From: Streptomyces seoulensis
GTDB taxonomy: Bacteria; Actinomycetota; Actinomycetes; Streptomycetales; Streptomycetaceae
Assembly (NCBI RefSeq): GCF_004328625.1
Contig: NZ_CP032229.1
Location: 3,720,001 to 3,784,000, forward strand
DNA length: 64,000 nt
Direction of reading: 5' to 3'
The notes beneath the pieces were generated by a model. It was not told the origin of the DNA and did no database searches. It was given only the letters and a program-made list of their open reading frames with translations. A program made the position numbers and the translations under genes. Below, piece by piece: positions 29,082 to 37,483 of this stretch (position 1 is its first letter; every line of letters starts with the position of its first letter).

Positions 29082-29945
29082 ATGAGTGACGACGGCGCAC
29101 CCCCGCACGGCGAACCCCTGCTCGGCGGGCGCTACCGGCTCCTCGAACCGGTCGGCGCCGGGCCGACCGGCACCGTCTGGCGCGCCCGCGACGAGCGGGA
29201 CGGGTCCGTGGTCGCCGTCAAAAAGCCCCGGCTGCCCGGCGGTCCGGCGACTGAGGAGGCCGGACGGACCGCGCACCGGCTGCGGCGCGAGGCCGGCGCC
29301 GTCGCGCGGGTGCGCCATCCGTCCGCCGTACGGGTCCTCGACGTGGCCGGTGAGGACCAGCCGCCCTGGATCGTCATGGAGTGGGTCGAGGGCGAGTCGC
29401 TGCGCGAGACCGTGGGGCGCGGTCCGCTGCCGCCCGCCGAGGCGGCACGGATCGGGCTGGCCGTGCTGGGCGCGCTGCGCGCCGCGCACGCCGTCGGCAT
29501 CGTGCACCGGGACATCAAGCCCGCCAACGTGCTGATCGAGTCCGGCACCGGGCGCGTGGTCGTCACCGACTTCGGGATCGGCGACGGGCACACCGAGGAC
29601 GCCCCCGAGGGGTTCGTCGCGCCGGAGCGGGCGTCCGGGCGGGGTGCCGGTCCCGCCTCCGACCTGTGGTCACTCGGCGCGCTGCTCGCCGCCATGACGG
29701 ACGGCGCCCCCGGCCCGCTCGCCCCGCTGCTGGAGAGCCTGCGCATCCCGGACCCCGACGCCCGGCCGGACGCGGCGGAGGTGGCGGCGGAGCTGGAGAG
29801 ACACGGCGGAGTCCGGGCCGGGGAGCCGGAACCCGCACCCGTCCCGGAGCCCGCGCGGACCGTCGTGACCCCGGCCCCGGCCGTCCGCCGGACCCCGCTC
29901 GCGGCCCTCGGACTGCTGCTGTCGAAAAAACCCGGCGCCGAGTGA
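29082..29945 (+). CDS. Short soluble Ser/Thr protein kinase (array member 6)
   Basis: 287 residues: kinase domain with a short proline-rich tail and no membrane helix or sensor domain. The loop reads GAGPTGTVW with Lys47, HRD at 142-144 and DFG at 163-165. The activation segment is unusually short (GIGDGHTEDAPEGFVAPE), with a single Thr. The C-lobe is also trimmed after LWSLGALLAAMTDG. It may be constitutive or activated by another route, or be a substrate of its membrane-bound neighbours. It is the last gene of the array; a perfect 20-bp palindrome follows. Confidence 0.88.
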   Translation: MSDDGAPPHGEPLLGGRYRLLEPVGAGPTGTVWRARDERDGSVVAVKKPRLPGGPATEEAGRTAHRLRREAGAVARVRHPSAVRVLDVAGEDQPPWIVMEWVEGESLRETVGRGPLPPAEAARIGLAVLGALRAAHAVGIVHRDIKPANVLIESGTGRVVVTDFGIGDGHTEDAPEGFVAPERASGRGAGPASDLWSLGALLAAMTDGAPGPLAPLLESLRIPDPDARPDAAEVAAELERHGGVRAGEPEPAPVPEPARTVVTPAPAVRRTPLAALGLLLSKKPGAE

Positions 29946-29977
29946 CCGGGCCGACAACGCGCTGATCAGCACGTTTG

Positions 29978-29997
29978 CCGCCAGTGATCACTGGCGG
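29978..29997. promoter_or_regulatory. Perfect 20-bp palindrome between kinase 6 and succinic semialdehyde dehydrogenase gene
   Basis: CCGCCAGTGA followed by its exact complement TCACTGGCGG with no loop. It starts 33 bp after the kinase stop and ends 61 bp before the proposed -10 of the next gene. A loop-free dyad suits a dimeric repressor better than a hairpin, but terminator function is not excluded. Confidence 0.55.
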
Positions 29998-30057
29998 AAT
30001 GTGTGCGGCCGGTGAAACCCCGTTACCGACGGGTACCCAAAGGGGAAGCCACCGGCA

Positions 30058-30063
30058 TACCCT
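30058..30063 (+). promoter_or_regulatory. -10 element (TACCCT) for a leaderless aldehyde-dehydrogenase mRNA
   Basis: TACCCT ends seven bases before the ATG at 30071. The purine-rich AAGGGGAAG further upstream is too far away to act as an RBS. Confidence 0.4.
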
Positions 30064-30070
30064 GCCGCTC

Positions 30071-31684
30071 ATGACGGACTCGCAGGCCCCGGAAGTCACC
30101 GGCACCAACCCGATCGCCCCGGCCCCCGAGGGCGTGCGCACCGCCGCCGACGTGGTCACCCCCGAGCTGCTGGCCCAGCTCACCAAGGGCGTCACCGGCT
30201 CGGGCCGGACCAGCAACCACTCCCCGCTCACCGGGGCCAAGCTCGCCGACCTGCCCGAGTCCACCCCGGACGACGTCGCCGCCGCCTTCGAGGCCGCCCG
30301 CGCCGCCCAGCGGGTGTGGGAGCGCACCCCGGTGCGCGAACGGGCCGCCGTGCTGCTGCGCTTCCACGACCTGCTGCTGGAGCGCCAGTCGGAGGTGCTC
30401 GACCTCATCCAGCTGGAGACCGGAAAGGCGCGGCTGCACGCCCACGAGGAGGTGCAGGCCGTCACCGTCGCCGCCCGGCACTACGGCCGCCGCGCCCCCG
30501 CCTACCTGCGCCCCAAGCGGCACACCGGCGCCATGCCGACCCTGACCAAGGTGACCGAACTGCGCCACCCGCGCGGGGTCGTGGGCCAGATCGCCCCCTG
30601 GAACTACCCGCTCGAACTCTCCGTCGGCGACGCCCTGCCCGCCTTCGTCACCGGCAACGCGGTCGTGATGAAGCCCGACACCGAGACCTGCCTGACCGCC
30701 CTGTGGGCCCGTGACCTGCTGATCGAGGCCGGACTGCCCGCCGGGGTCTTCCAAGTGGTCCTGGGCGAGGGCCCGGTGGTCGGCCCGGAGATCGTCCGGC
30801 ACGCCGACTACGTCTCCTTCACCGGCTCCACCCGCACCGGCCGCGAGGTCGCCCAGGGCGCCGCCGCCCGCCTGATCGGCGTCTCCCTCGAACTCGGCGG
30901 CAAGAACGCCATGCTGGTCCTCGACGACGCCGACATCGAGAAGGCCGCCGCCGGCGCCGTCCGCGCCTGCTTCTCCTCGGCCGGACAGCTCTGCATCTCC
31001 ATCGAGCGGCTGTACGTCCACGAGTCGGTCGCCGACGCCTTCCTGGAGCGCTTCGTCGCCCGTACCAAGGCCATGCGGCTCGGCACCGCCCTGGCCTACG
31101 GCGCCGACATGGGCTCGCTGGCCGGGGAACGCCAGCTCAAGGCCGTCGAGGCGCATGTGACCGAGGCCGTCGCCAAGGGCGCCAAGGTGCTCGCGGGCGG
31201 GGTGGCCCGGCCCGACATCGGCCCGTACTTCTTCGAGCCGACCGTCCTCGACGGCGTCGACGACACCATGTCCGTCTGCGCCGAGGAGACCTTCGGCCCG
31301 GTCGTCTCCGTCTACCGCTTCGGCTCCGACGACGAGGCCGTGGAGCGCGCCAACGCCACGCCCTATGGCCTCAACGCCTCGGTGTGGACGTCCGGTTCGA
31401 AGCGCGGCCTGGAGGTCGCCGCCCGGCTGCGCACCGGCACGGTCAACGTCAACGAGGGGTACGCCCCCGCGTACGGCAGCGCCCAGTCCCCGATGGGCGG
31501 CATGAAGGACTCCGGCCTCGGCCGCCGCCACGGCTCCGAGGGCATCCTCAAGTACACCGAGGCCCAGACCGTCGCCCGCCAGCGGCTGCTGCCCATGGCG
31601 CCCTCGCTCGGCATGGACGACGCCGCGTACGCGGCCTTCATGAGCCGCAGCCTGAAGGTGATGAAGGCGCTCCGCTTCCGCTGA
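30071..31684 (+). CDS. Succinic semialdehyde dehydrogenase (GabD2-like aldehyde dehydrogenase)
   Basis: 537 residues. It oxidises succinic semialdehyde to succinate with NAD(P), in GABA and polyamine breakdown or as a bypass into the TCA cycle. Aldehyde dehydrogenase landmarks: QIAPWNYPLELSVGD, FTGSTRTGREVA, catalytic Glu274 in LELGGKN and Cys308 in SSAGQLCISIER. The assignment to succinic semialdehyde follows the YLRPKRHTGAMPTLTKVTE type of N-terminal region seen in actinobacterial GabD2. The downstream GMC oxidoreductase starts 50 bp later and is probably cotranscribed. Confidence 0.88.
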   Translation: MTDSQAPEVTGTNPIAPAPEGVRTAADVVTPELLAQLTKGVTGSGRTSNHSPLTGAKLADLPESTPDDVAAAFEAARAAQRVWERTPVRERAAVLLRFHDLLLERQSEVLDLIQLETGKARLHAHEEVQAVTVAARHYGRRAPAYLRPKRHTGAMPTLTKVTELRHPRGVVGQIAPWNYPLELSVGDALPAFVTGNAVVMKPDTETCLTALWARDLLIEAGLPAGVFQVVLGEGPVVGPEIVRHADYVSFTGSTRTGREVAQGAAARLIGVSLELGGKNAMLVLDDADIEKAAAGAVRACFSSAGQLCISIERLYVHESVADAFLERFVARTKAMRLGTALAYGADMGSLAGERQLKAVEAHVTEAVAKGAKVLAGGVARPDIGPYFFEPTVLDGVDDTMSVCAEETFGPVVSVYRFGSDDEAVERANATPYGLNASVWTSGSKRGLEVAARLRTGTVNVNEGYAPAYGSAQSPMGGMKDSGLGRRHGSEGILKYTEAQTVARQRLLPMAPSLGMDDAAYAAFMSRSLKVMKALRFR

Positions 31685-31734
31685 CCCTCCTGATCCGATC
31701 CGCCCGTTCCACCCGTTCTCGACGAGGAGAGCAC

Positions 31735-33564
31735 GTGCCGCAGGAGAAGACTGTCCCCACCCGGACCGAAGAAGGGCGCGAAGGGCGCGACGACGGTTAC
31801 GACTACGACGTGCTCGTGGTCGGCTCCGGCTTCGGCGGCTCGGTCACCGCCCTGCGCCTGACCGAGAAGGGCTACCGCGTCGGCGTCCTGGAGGCGGGCC
31901 GCCGCTTCACCCCGGCCACCCTGCCCCGCAACTCCTGGGACCTGCGCAACTACCTCTGGGCCCCGAAGCTCGGCCTGTACGGCATCCAGCGCATCCATCT
32001 GCTGGGCAACGTCATGGTGCTGGCCGGCGCGGGCGTCGGCGGCGGCTCCCTCAACTACGCCAACACCCTGTACGTACCGCCGAAGCCGTTCTTCGAGGAC
32101 GCCCAGTGGCGGCACATCACCGACTGGCAGGACGAGCTGTCGCCGTACTACGACCAGGCCAAGCGGATGCTCGGGGTCCGGCTCAACCCGACGACCACCC
32201 CGTCCGACACGCACCTGAGGGCGGCGGCGCAGCGGATGGGCGTCGGCGACACCTTCCACATGGCGCCGGTCGGCGTGTTCTTCGGGGACGGCGAGGACGC
32301 CGACGGTTCGGCGAAGGCGCGGCCGGGCGAGCAGGTCGCGGACCCGTACTTCGGGGGTGCCGGGCCCGCGCGGCGGGCGTGCACCGAGTGCGGGGAGTGC
32401 ATGACGGGGTGCCGGCACGGGGCGAAGAACACCCTCAACGAGAACTACCTGTACCTCGCGGAGAAGGCGGGCGCGGTGGTGCACCCGCTGACCACCGTCG
32501 TCTCCGTCACCGACGACTCACGCGGCGGCTACGCGGTCGCCACCCTCCCGACCGACCGCAAACGCACCGGCCAGGGACGGCTGTTCACCGCCCGCCGGGT
32601 CGTCCTCGCGGCCGGCACCTACGGCACCCAGACCCTGCTGCACCGGATGAAGGCCAACCACCTGCTGCCCCACCTCAGCGCCCGGCTCGGCGACCTCACC
32701 CGCACCAACTCCGAGGCCCTGGTCGGCGCCCAGACCGACGACCGGCGCTACCGCAAGGCGCACGGCGCGGAGAAGGTCGACTTCACGCGCGGGGTGGCCA
32801 TCACGTCCTCCGTCCACCCGGACGCCGACACCCACATCGAGCCGGTCCGCTACGGCCGGGGCTCCAACTCGATGGGCGGCCTCACCATCCTCCAGGTGCC
32901 CTACGCCGAGGGCTCCTCCCGCGTCCTCGGCTGGCTCGCGCACGCCGTCCGGCACCCGGTGCAGCTGGTCCGCTCGGTCTCCAACCGGCGCTGGTCGGAG
33001 CGGACCATCATCGGCCTGGTGATGCAGTCGCTGGACAACTCCCTGACGACGTACCTGAAGCCCGGCGGCGTGGGCAAGGGCCTGCTGACCGCCCGGCAGG
33101 GCCACGGAGCGCCCAACCCGACCCAGATCAAGGCCGCCACCGAGGCCGCCTCCGCGCTCGCCGCCGAGATCAACGGCTTCGCGGGCAGCAACGTCGGCGA
33201 GCTGATGGGCACCCCGCTGACCGCGCACTTCCTCGGCGGCTGCCCCATCGGTGACTCCGCCGAGACCGGCGTGATCGACCCGTACCACCGGCTGTACGGG
33301 CACCCCGGCATCTCTGTGGTGGACGGGGCGGCGGTCTCCGCCAACCTGGGCGTGAACCCGTCGCTGACGATCACCGCGCAGGCCGAGCGGGCCATGTCGT
33401 TCTGGCCGAACAAGGGCGAGGAGGACCCACGGCCGGCACAGGGGGCGGGGTACGAGCGGCTGGAGGCGGTGGCGCCGCGTACGCCCGCGGTCCCGGCGGA
33501 CGCCTTCGGCGCGCTGCGGCTGCCGCTGCTGGCGGTGCCCGAGGTGCCGCGCAAGAAGGGCTGA
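31735..33564 (+). CDS. GMC-family FAD oxidoreductase (cholesterol-oxidase-like) with a cysteine cluster
   Basis: 609 residues from GTG 31735 (GAGGAGA upstream). FAD motif VLVVGSGFGGSVTALRL. The GMC landmarks GAGVGGGSLNYANTLY and LGGCPIGDSAETGVIDPYHRLYGHPGISVVDGAAV match the cholesterol-oxidase/glucose-methanol-choline superfamily. Residues 216-226 carry CTECGECMTGC (C216, C219, C222, C226), a ferredoxin-like CxxCxxCxxxC that could hold an Fe-S cluster. No signal peptide is seen, unlike secreted cholesterol oxidases. The substrate is unknown. It is probably coexpressed with the upstream aldehyde dehydrogenase. Confidence 0.88.
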   Translation: MPQEKTVPTRTEEGREGRDDGYDYDVLVVGSGFGGSVTALRLTEKGYRVGVLEAGRRFTPATLPRNSWDLRNYLWAPKLGLYGIQRIHLLGNVMVLAGAGVGGGSLNYANTLYVPPKPFFEDAQWRHITDWQDELSPYYDQAKRMLGVRLNPTTTPSDTHLRAAAQRMGVGDTFHMAPVGVFFGDGEDADGSAKARPGEQVADPYFGGAGPARRACTECGECMTGCRHGAKNTLNENYLYLAEKAGAVVHPLTTVVSVTDDSRGGYAVATLPTDRKRTGQGRLFTARRVVLAAGTYGTQTLLHRMKANHLLPHLSARLGDLTRTNSEALVGAQTDDRRYRKAHGAEKVDFTRGVAITSSVHPDADTHIEPVRYGRGSNSMGGLTILQVPYAEGSSRVLGWLAHAVRHPVQLVRSVSNRRWSERTIIGLVMQSLDNSLTTYLKPGGVGKGLLTARQGHGAPNPTQIKAATEAASALAAEINGFAGSNVGELMGTPLTAHFLGGCPIGDSAETGVIDPYHRLYGHPGISVVDGAAVSANLGVNPSLTITAQAERAMSFWPNKGEEDPRPAQGAGYERLEAVAPRTPAVPADAFGALRLPLLAVPEVPRKKG

Positions 33565-33569
33565 ACCCG

Positions 33570-33599
33570 CGACGGGCAAAGAGACGACGGGCAAAGAGA
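33570..33599. repeat. Tandem 15-bp duplication
   Basis: CGACGGGCAAAGAGA occurs twice, head to tail without a gap, just after the GMC oxidoreductase stop and before its terminator. Confidence 0.85.
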
Positions 33600-33600
33600 G

Positions 33601-33634
33601 AGGGACCTGCGTCCCCCTCCGAACGCAGGTCCCT
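33601..33634 (+). terminator. Hairpin terminator after GMC oxidoreductase
   Basis: AGGGACCTGCGT and ACGCAGGTCCCT (12 bp) around a 10-base loop, followed by CGATTCTCACCGTTTTC. Confidence 0.8.
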
Positions 33635-33751
33635 CGATTCTCACCGTTTTCTTGATCCCGGTGCCTGGTTCGATGCGTGAGGACGCCTTGGGGTTGTACC
33701 GGGGGCCCGTATTCCGGTGTGGTCTCGATCACATGTGTGCCAGGCATGACG

Positions 33752-33781
33752 AAGGGCCCCGGGCTCGGCCGCGGGGCCCTT
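33752..33781. terminator. Second GC-rich hairpin
   Basis: AAGGGCCCCG and CGGGGCCCTT (10 bp), extended by GAC/GTC across a one-base bulge. It may be the terminator for the convergent chorismate-mutase transcript. Confidence 0.5.
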
Positions 33782-34177
33782 GTCGTCGGCGCCGGCGTCA
33801 GGGATGCGCCGGGGCCGGGGGGAAGCGGTGCCGGGGATTGCGCGGGGGACAGGGGAGGGTGCGCTGCGTGCCGCACGCCCTGAGGCGTCCACGGCCCGCC
33901 CGGTCCGGCACGGGTTCATGTGTGCAGTTGTCCGCCGGACGGCCCCGGGCGTCCCCGGAGCCGGCCGTTCTCTTGGGTGACCGGGCTGCTGTCCCCTGCC
34001 GTCCGGTCACTGTTCCGGGACGAGGTCCCACGGCGTACGGCACGACCCGTACGCCTCATCGCCCCGGCGAGCCACGCGTGGTTCTGTCGGGCCCGCCCCT
34101 GGCTGGCACGGACATCGGGCTCAACGAAGCGGTGCGCGAGCCGGTCACGCGCCGTACGGGTGAGAGCGGCACCGAAC

Positions 34178-34447
34178 TCAGATGCGACCCCGGCACAGCT
34201 CCAGCAGGGTCATGGCGAGCGCGGTGCCCGGCTTGCCGAGGGCGTCCCGGTAGCGGCCGAGGATCTCCATCTCGCGGGACAGGCTCACCCGGCGGCCGCC
34301 GGTGGCGATCCGGGTCTGCTGGACGACGGCGGAGACGGCCATCCGCTCCTGGACGAGGCCGATGATCCGGTCGTCGAGGGCGTCGATTTGCGTCCGGGCG
34401 TCGTCGATGGTCCGCTCGGGCTCGGTGTGCGAGGTGGCGGTGGTCAT
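34178..34447 (-). CDS. Chorismate mutase, AroQ type
   Basis: 89 residues, one AroQ domain. It converts chorismate to prephenate, the entry to phenylalanine and tyrosine. The helix-1 pattern IDDARTQIDALDDRIIGLVQERM, then VVQQTRIATGGRRVSLSREMEILGRYR with the conserved Arg/Glu positions, and a final LLELCR. Purine-rich AGGAG lies upstream of the ATG. Its 5' leader (34448 to about 34632) holds a Phe/Tyr-rich leader peptide and an intrinsic-terminator-like hairpin, which suggests attenuation. guaA lies divergently upstream. Confidence 0.92.
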   Translation of the reverse strand: MTTATSHTEPERTIDDARTQIDALDDRIIGLVQERMAVSAVVQQTRIATGGRRVSLSREMEILGRYRDALGKPGTALAMTLLELCRGRI

Positions 34448-34494
34448 GCGGGGCTCCTGGTGGCTGATGGCCGCCCCGGACCGGCAGGACCCGG

Positions 34495-34541
34495 AAAAGA
34501 CGACAGGCGCTCCGGGCCTTGTCGGCCCGGAGCGCCTGTCG
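34495..34541 (-). terminator. Attenuator-like terminator hairpin in the chorismate-mutase leader
   Basis: Reading the minus strand, CGACAGGCGCTCCGGGCC, loop GACAA, GGCCCGGAGCGCCTGTCG: a perfect 18-bp stem followed directly by TCTTTT. It lies between the leader-peptide stop and the chorismate-mutase start. The T-rich tail occurs only in the minus-strand direction, so it is oriented to stop transcription into chorismate mutase. Confidence 0.85.
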
Positions 34542-34560
34542 GAAGTCGCTTGTTATGTGC

Positions 34561-34632
34561 TCAAGCGAGACGACCATGGCAGCCGGCGGGCCCGGTGCCA
34601 TAGGTAAAGAAGAACGTCGTCTGGGTGAACAC
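34561..34632 (-). CDS. Putative Phe/Tyr leader peptide of chorismate mutase
   Basis: A 23-codon frame starting with GTG and translating (M)[22 protein letters not shown]. Four of the first nine codons after the start (TTC, TTC, TTC, TTT) are Phe, three of them consecutive, with a Tyr codon two further on. CATACT ends six bases upstream of the GTG, consistent with a leaderless transcript starting at the peptide. The stop lies 19 nt before the terminator hairpin. For a chorismate-mutase gene this is the expected layout of a ribosome-stalling control peptide sensing charged tRNA-Phe/Tyr. No experiment is known to me. Confidence 0.7.
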   Translation of the reverse strand: MFTQTTFFFTYGTGPAGCHGRLA

Positions 34633-34721
34633 GGGGTCAGTATGCCACGACCACCGGTCACCCCGGACCGCCTGTGGACAGCGCCCTCCGGCGTCCGGGA
34701 GGGGGTCGGCGCCCACCCCGT

Positions 34722-34727
34722 TAGAAT
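34722..34727 (+). promoter_or_regulatory. guaA -10 element (TAGAAT)
   Basis: TAGAAT lies 40 bp before the guaA start codon. No clear -35 is seen. The RBS GGAAGG at 34756-34761 serves the GTG at 34768. Confidence 0.5.
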
Positions 34728-34767
34728 CGGTCATACAGACCCCCGCCCCACCGCCGGAAGGCACCCC

Positions 34768-36348
34768 GTGTCATCAGCGACCCAGTCTGCCGACGCCCCC
34801 GACACCGTTCTGGTCGTCGACTTCGGCGCGCAGTACGCCCAGCTCATCGCCCGTCGCGTCCGCGAGGCGCGGGTCTACAGCGAGATCGTGCCCAGCAGCA
34901 TGCCGGTGGCCGAGATGCTCGCCAAGAACCCCGCGGCGATCATCCTCTCCGGAGGCCCCTCCTCGGTCTACGAGGAGAACGCCCCGCAGCTCGACGGCGC
35001 CCTCTTCGAGGCCGGCGTCCCCGTCTTCGGCATGTGCTACGGCTTCCAGCTGATGGCGCAGACCCTCGGCGGCACCGTCGACAACAGCGGCGCCCGCGAG
35101 TACGGCCGTACCGGCCTGCACGTCTCGATGTCCGGCTCCACCCTGTTCGAGGGCACCCCGGACGAGCAGCCCGTGTGGATGTCCCACGGCGACGCCTGCT
35201 CCGCCGCCCCCGAGGGCTTCACCGTCACCGCCTCCACCGACGTGGTCCCGGTCGCCGCCTTCGAGAACGACGAGAAGAAGCTCTACGGCGTCCAGTACCA
35301 CCCCGAGGTCATGCACTCCACGCACGGCCAGCAGGTGCTGGAGCACTTCCTGTACCGGGGCGCGGGCCTGACCCCGTCCTGGACCACGGGCAACGTCATC
35401 GACGAGCAGGTCGCCGCGATCCGCGAGCAGGTCGGCGACAAGCGCGCCATCTGCGGTCTGTCCGGCGGCGTGGACTCCGCCGTCGCCGCGGCCCTGGTGC
35501 AGAAGGCCATCGGCTCCCAGCTCACCTGCGTCTACGTCGACCACGGCCTGATGCGCAAGGGCGAGACCGAGCAGGTCGAGAAGGACTTCGTCGCCGCCAC
35601 CGGCGTCCAGCTCAAGGTGGTCGACGCCGAGGAGCGCTTCCTCAAGGCGCTCGCCGGGGTCTCCGACCCCGAGGAGAAGCGGAAGATCATCGGGCGCGAG
35701 TTCATCCGCGTCTTCGAGCAGGCCCAGGCCGAGATCATCGCGGACGAGGGCCCGGCCGTGGAGTTCCTGGTCCAGGGCACCCTGTACCCGGACGTGGTCG
35801 AGTCCGGCGGCGGCACCGGCACCGCCAACATCAAGTCCCACCACAACGTCGGCGGCCTCCCCGAGGACCTCGAGTTCCAGCTCATCGAGCCGCTGCGCAA
35901 GCTGTTCAAGGACGAGGTCCGCATGGTGGGCCAGGAGCTGGGCCTGCCCGAGGAGATCGTCCAGCGCCAGCCCTTCCCCGGCCCCGGTCTCGGCATCCGC
36001 ATCGTCGGGGACGTGACCAAGGAGCGCCTGGACCTGCTGCGCGAGGCCGACGCCATCGCCCGTGAGGAGCTGACCGCCGCCGGTCTGGACCGCGAGATCT
36101 GGCAGTGCCCGGTCGTGCTGCTCGCCGACGTCCGCTCGGTCGGCGTCCAGGGCGACGGCCGCACCTACGGCCACCCGATCGTGCTGCGCCCGGTCTCCTC
36201 CGAGGACGCCATGACCGCCGACTGGTCCCGGCTGCCCTACGACGTGCTGGCGAAGATCTCCACCCGGATCACCAACGAGGTCCGCGACGTCAACCGCGTC
36301 GTCGTCGACGTGACCTCCAAGCCGCCGGGCACCATCGAGTGGGAGTGA
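34768..36348 (+). CDS. guaA: GMP synthase (glutamine-hydrolysing)
   Basis: 526 residues from GTG 34768. It converts XMP to GMP using ATP and glutamine. Class I amidotransferase domain at the N-terminus: [18 protein letters not shown], nucleophile Cys in [18 protein letters not shown] with the triad His. ATP-pyrophosphatase domain: [19 protein letters not shown]-loop. C-terminal dimerisation domain ends KPPGTIEWE, as in nearly all GuaA proteins. With guaB in the same window it completes IMP to GMP. It ends at two hairpins, the second with a T-run. Confidence 0.98.
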   Translation: MSSATQSADAPDTVLVVDFGAQYAQLIARRVREARVYSEIVPSSMPVAEMLAKNPAAIILSGGPSSVYEENAPQLDGALFEAGVPVFGMCYGFQLMAQTLGGTVDNSGAREYGRTGLHVSMSGSTLFEGTPDEQPVWMSHGDACSAAPEGFTVTASTDVVPVAAFENDEKKLYGVQYHPEVMHSTHGQQVLEHFLYRGAGLTPSWTTGNVIDEQVAAIREQVGDKRAICGLSGGVDSAVAAALVQKAIGSQLTCVYVDHGLMRKGETEQVEKDFVAATGVQLKVVDAEERFLKALAGVSDPEEKRKIIGREFIRVFEQAQAEIIADEGPAVEFLVQGTLYPDVVESGGGTGTANIKSHHNVGGLPEDLEFQLIEPLRKLFKDEVRMVGQELGLPEEIVQRQPFPGPGLGIRIVGDVTKERLDLLREADAIAREELTAAGLDREIWQCPVVLLADVRSVGVQGDGRTYGHPIVLRPVSSEDAMTADWSRLPYDVLAKISTRITNEVRDVNRVVVDVTSKPPGTIEWE

Positions 36349-36352
36349 CCCG

Positions 36353-36415
36353 GGTGCCGGTCCGCTGACCGGCACCGCCCGAGGTGGAACGGCTCCGGCC
36401 GTTCCACCTCTTTTT
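36353..36415 (+). terminator. Double hairpin terminator after guaA
   Basis: First hairpin GGTGCCGGTC/GACCGGCACC (36353-36376). Second hairpin GAGGTGGAACGG/CCGTTCCACCTC (36381-36410) followed by TTTTTC. A canonical intrinsic terminator. Confidence 0.92.
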
Positions 36416-36494
36416 CGCTGTCCCGGCCCCTTTTGGTACCCCGCCACCCGACGGTAACTTCCGGTCCGTAAAGCACCCCAGCGCTGGAGGACCC

Positions 36495-37289
36495 ATGCAC
36501 CGGCCCACCCCTCCCTCGCCGCTGCCCACCGACAAGCTGCGGTTCGCCATGCCGCCCATGCACGAGTCGGTCGACGAGGAACGCCGTCACCGCAAGGAAC
36601 GCCTCGCGGGCGCCCTGCGCCTCTTCGGGCGCGCCGGGTTCGAGGACGGCGTATCGGGCCACATCACCGCCCGCGACCCGGAGTTCAGCGACTGCTTCTG
36701 GGTCAACCCCTTCGGGATGCCCTTCAAGCACGTCACGGTGAGCGATCTGGTCCTGGCCAACCAGGACGGGCAGGTCGTCGAGGGCGGCTACCACGTCAAC
36801 CAGGCCGCCTTCACCGTCCACGCGGCGGTCCACGCGGCCCGCCCGGACGTCGTCGCCGTCGCCCACTGCCACTCCACGTACGGCCGCGCGCTCGCCTCGC
36901 TCGGCGAGGTCCCCGACCCCATCACCCAGGAGAGCTGCGCCTTCTACGAGGACACCGCGCTCTACGACGCCTACACCGGTGTCACCGTCGACGCCGAGGA
37001 GGGCCGCCGCATCGCCTCGGTGCTCGGCTCCAACAAGGCCCTGGTGCTGCGCAACCACGGCCTGCTCACCGTCGGCGACTCGGTCGACGCGGCCGCCTGG
37101 TGGTTCATGTCCATGGAACGCTCCTGCCGGGTCCAGCTCACCGCCGAGGCCGCCGGGCGCCCCGTCCTCATCGAGCACCGGCAGGCCGTCGCCACCCGCG
37201 AACAGCTCGGCGGGGACCTGGTGGCCTGGATCAACTACCAGCCCCTGTGGCAGGACATCAGCCGCAGCGAACCCGACCTGCTGAGCTGA
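36495..37289 (+). CDS. Class II aldolase/adducin-family protein
   Basis: 264 residues from ATG 36495 with GGAGG just upstream. The fold is that of fuculose-phosphate aldolase and adducin heads. It contains GFEDGVSGHITARDPE, the zinc-binding pair AHCHSTYGRALAS and LRNHGLLTVG with the third histidine, and EESCAFYED-type acidic residues. It probably binds a divalent metal and cleaves or epimerises a small phosphorylated or keto substrate, but the reaction is not predictable. It has no obvious operon partner; guaA upstream is terminated. Confidence 0.9.
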   Translation: MHRPTPPSPLPTDKLRFAMPPMHESVDEERRHRKERLAGALRLFGRAGFEDGVSGHITARDPEFSDCFWVNPFGMPFKHVTVSDLVLANQDGQVVEGGYHVNQAAFTVHAAVHAARPDVVAVAHCHSTYGRALASLGEVPDPITQESCAFYEDTALYDAYTGVTVDAEEGRRIASVLGSNKALVLRNHGLLTVGDSVDAAAWWFMSMERSCRVQLTAEAAGRPVLIEHRQAVATREQLGGDLVAWINYQPLWQDISRSEPDLLS

Positions 37290-37483
37290 GCCTCCCGCAC
37301 GGGCGTGCGAGTGGGTCAGCAGGATGGGCGGTCCTTTCCGCCCTGCGCGGACCGGCGAACCCGAGGTGCCCGGGGTAGGGCACAATTCGCCTTGTTCACA
37401 GGGGAGTTGCTCGGCCACCGCACGCACCGTGCGTGACGGCCGCATTCCGGGATCTCGGGCAGCGGGGAAGGCGGGCGTCGGTC

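Larger units (their letters stand above)
33565..34177. other. 613-bp interval rich in hairpins, no convincing gene
   Basis: It contains a 15-bp tandem duplication (33570-33599), a terminator at 33601-33634, a second hairpin at 33752-33781, an 8-bp stem GTGACCGG/CCGGTCAC (33977-33984 with 34003-34010) and a 9-bp stem GGCGTACGG/CCGTACGCC (34032-34055). Open frames read as non-coding. A structured or antisense RNA beyond the operon ends is possible but not shown. Confidence 0.55.

Noticed and set aside
33660..33720. Possible tRNA (a GGTTCGAT T-loop-like string)
   Set aside because: The bases on either side do not form a T-stem and no acceptor or anticodon arm could be built.
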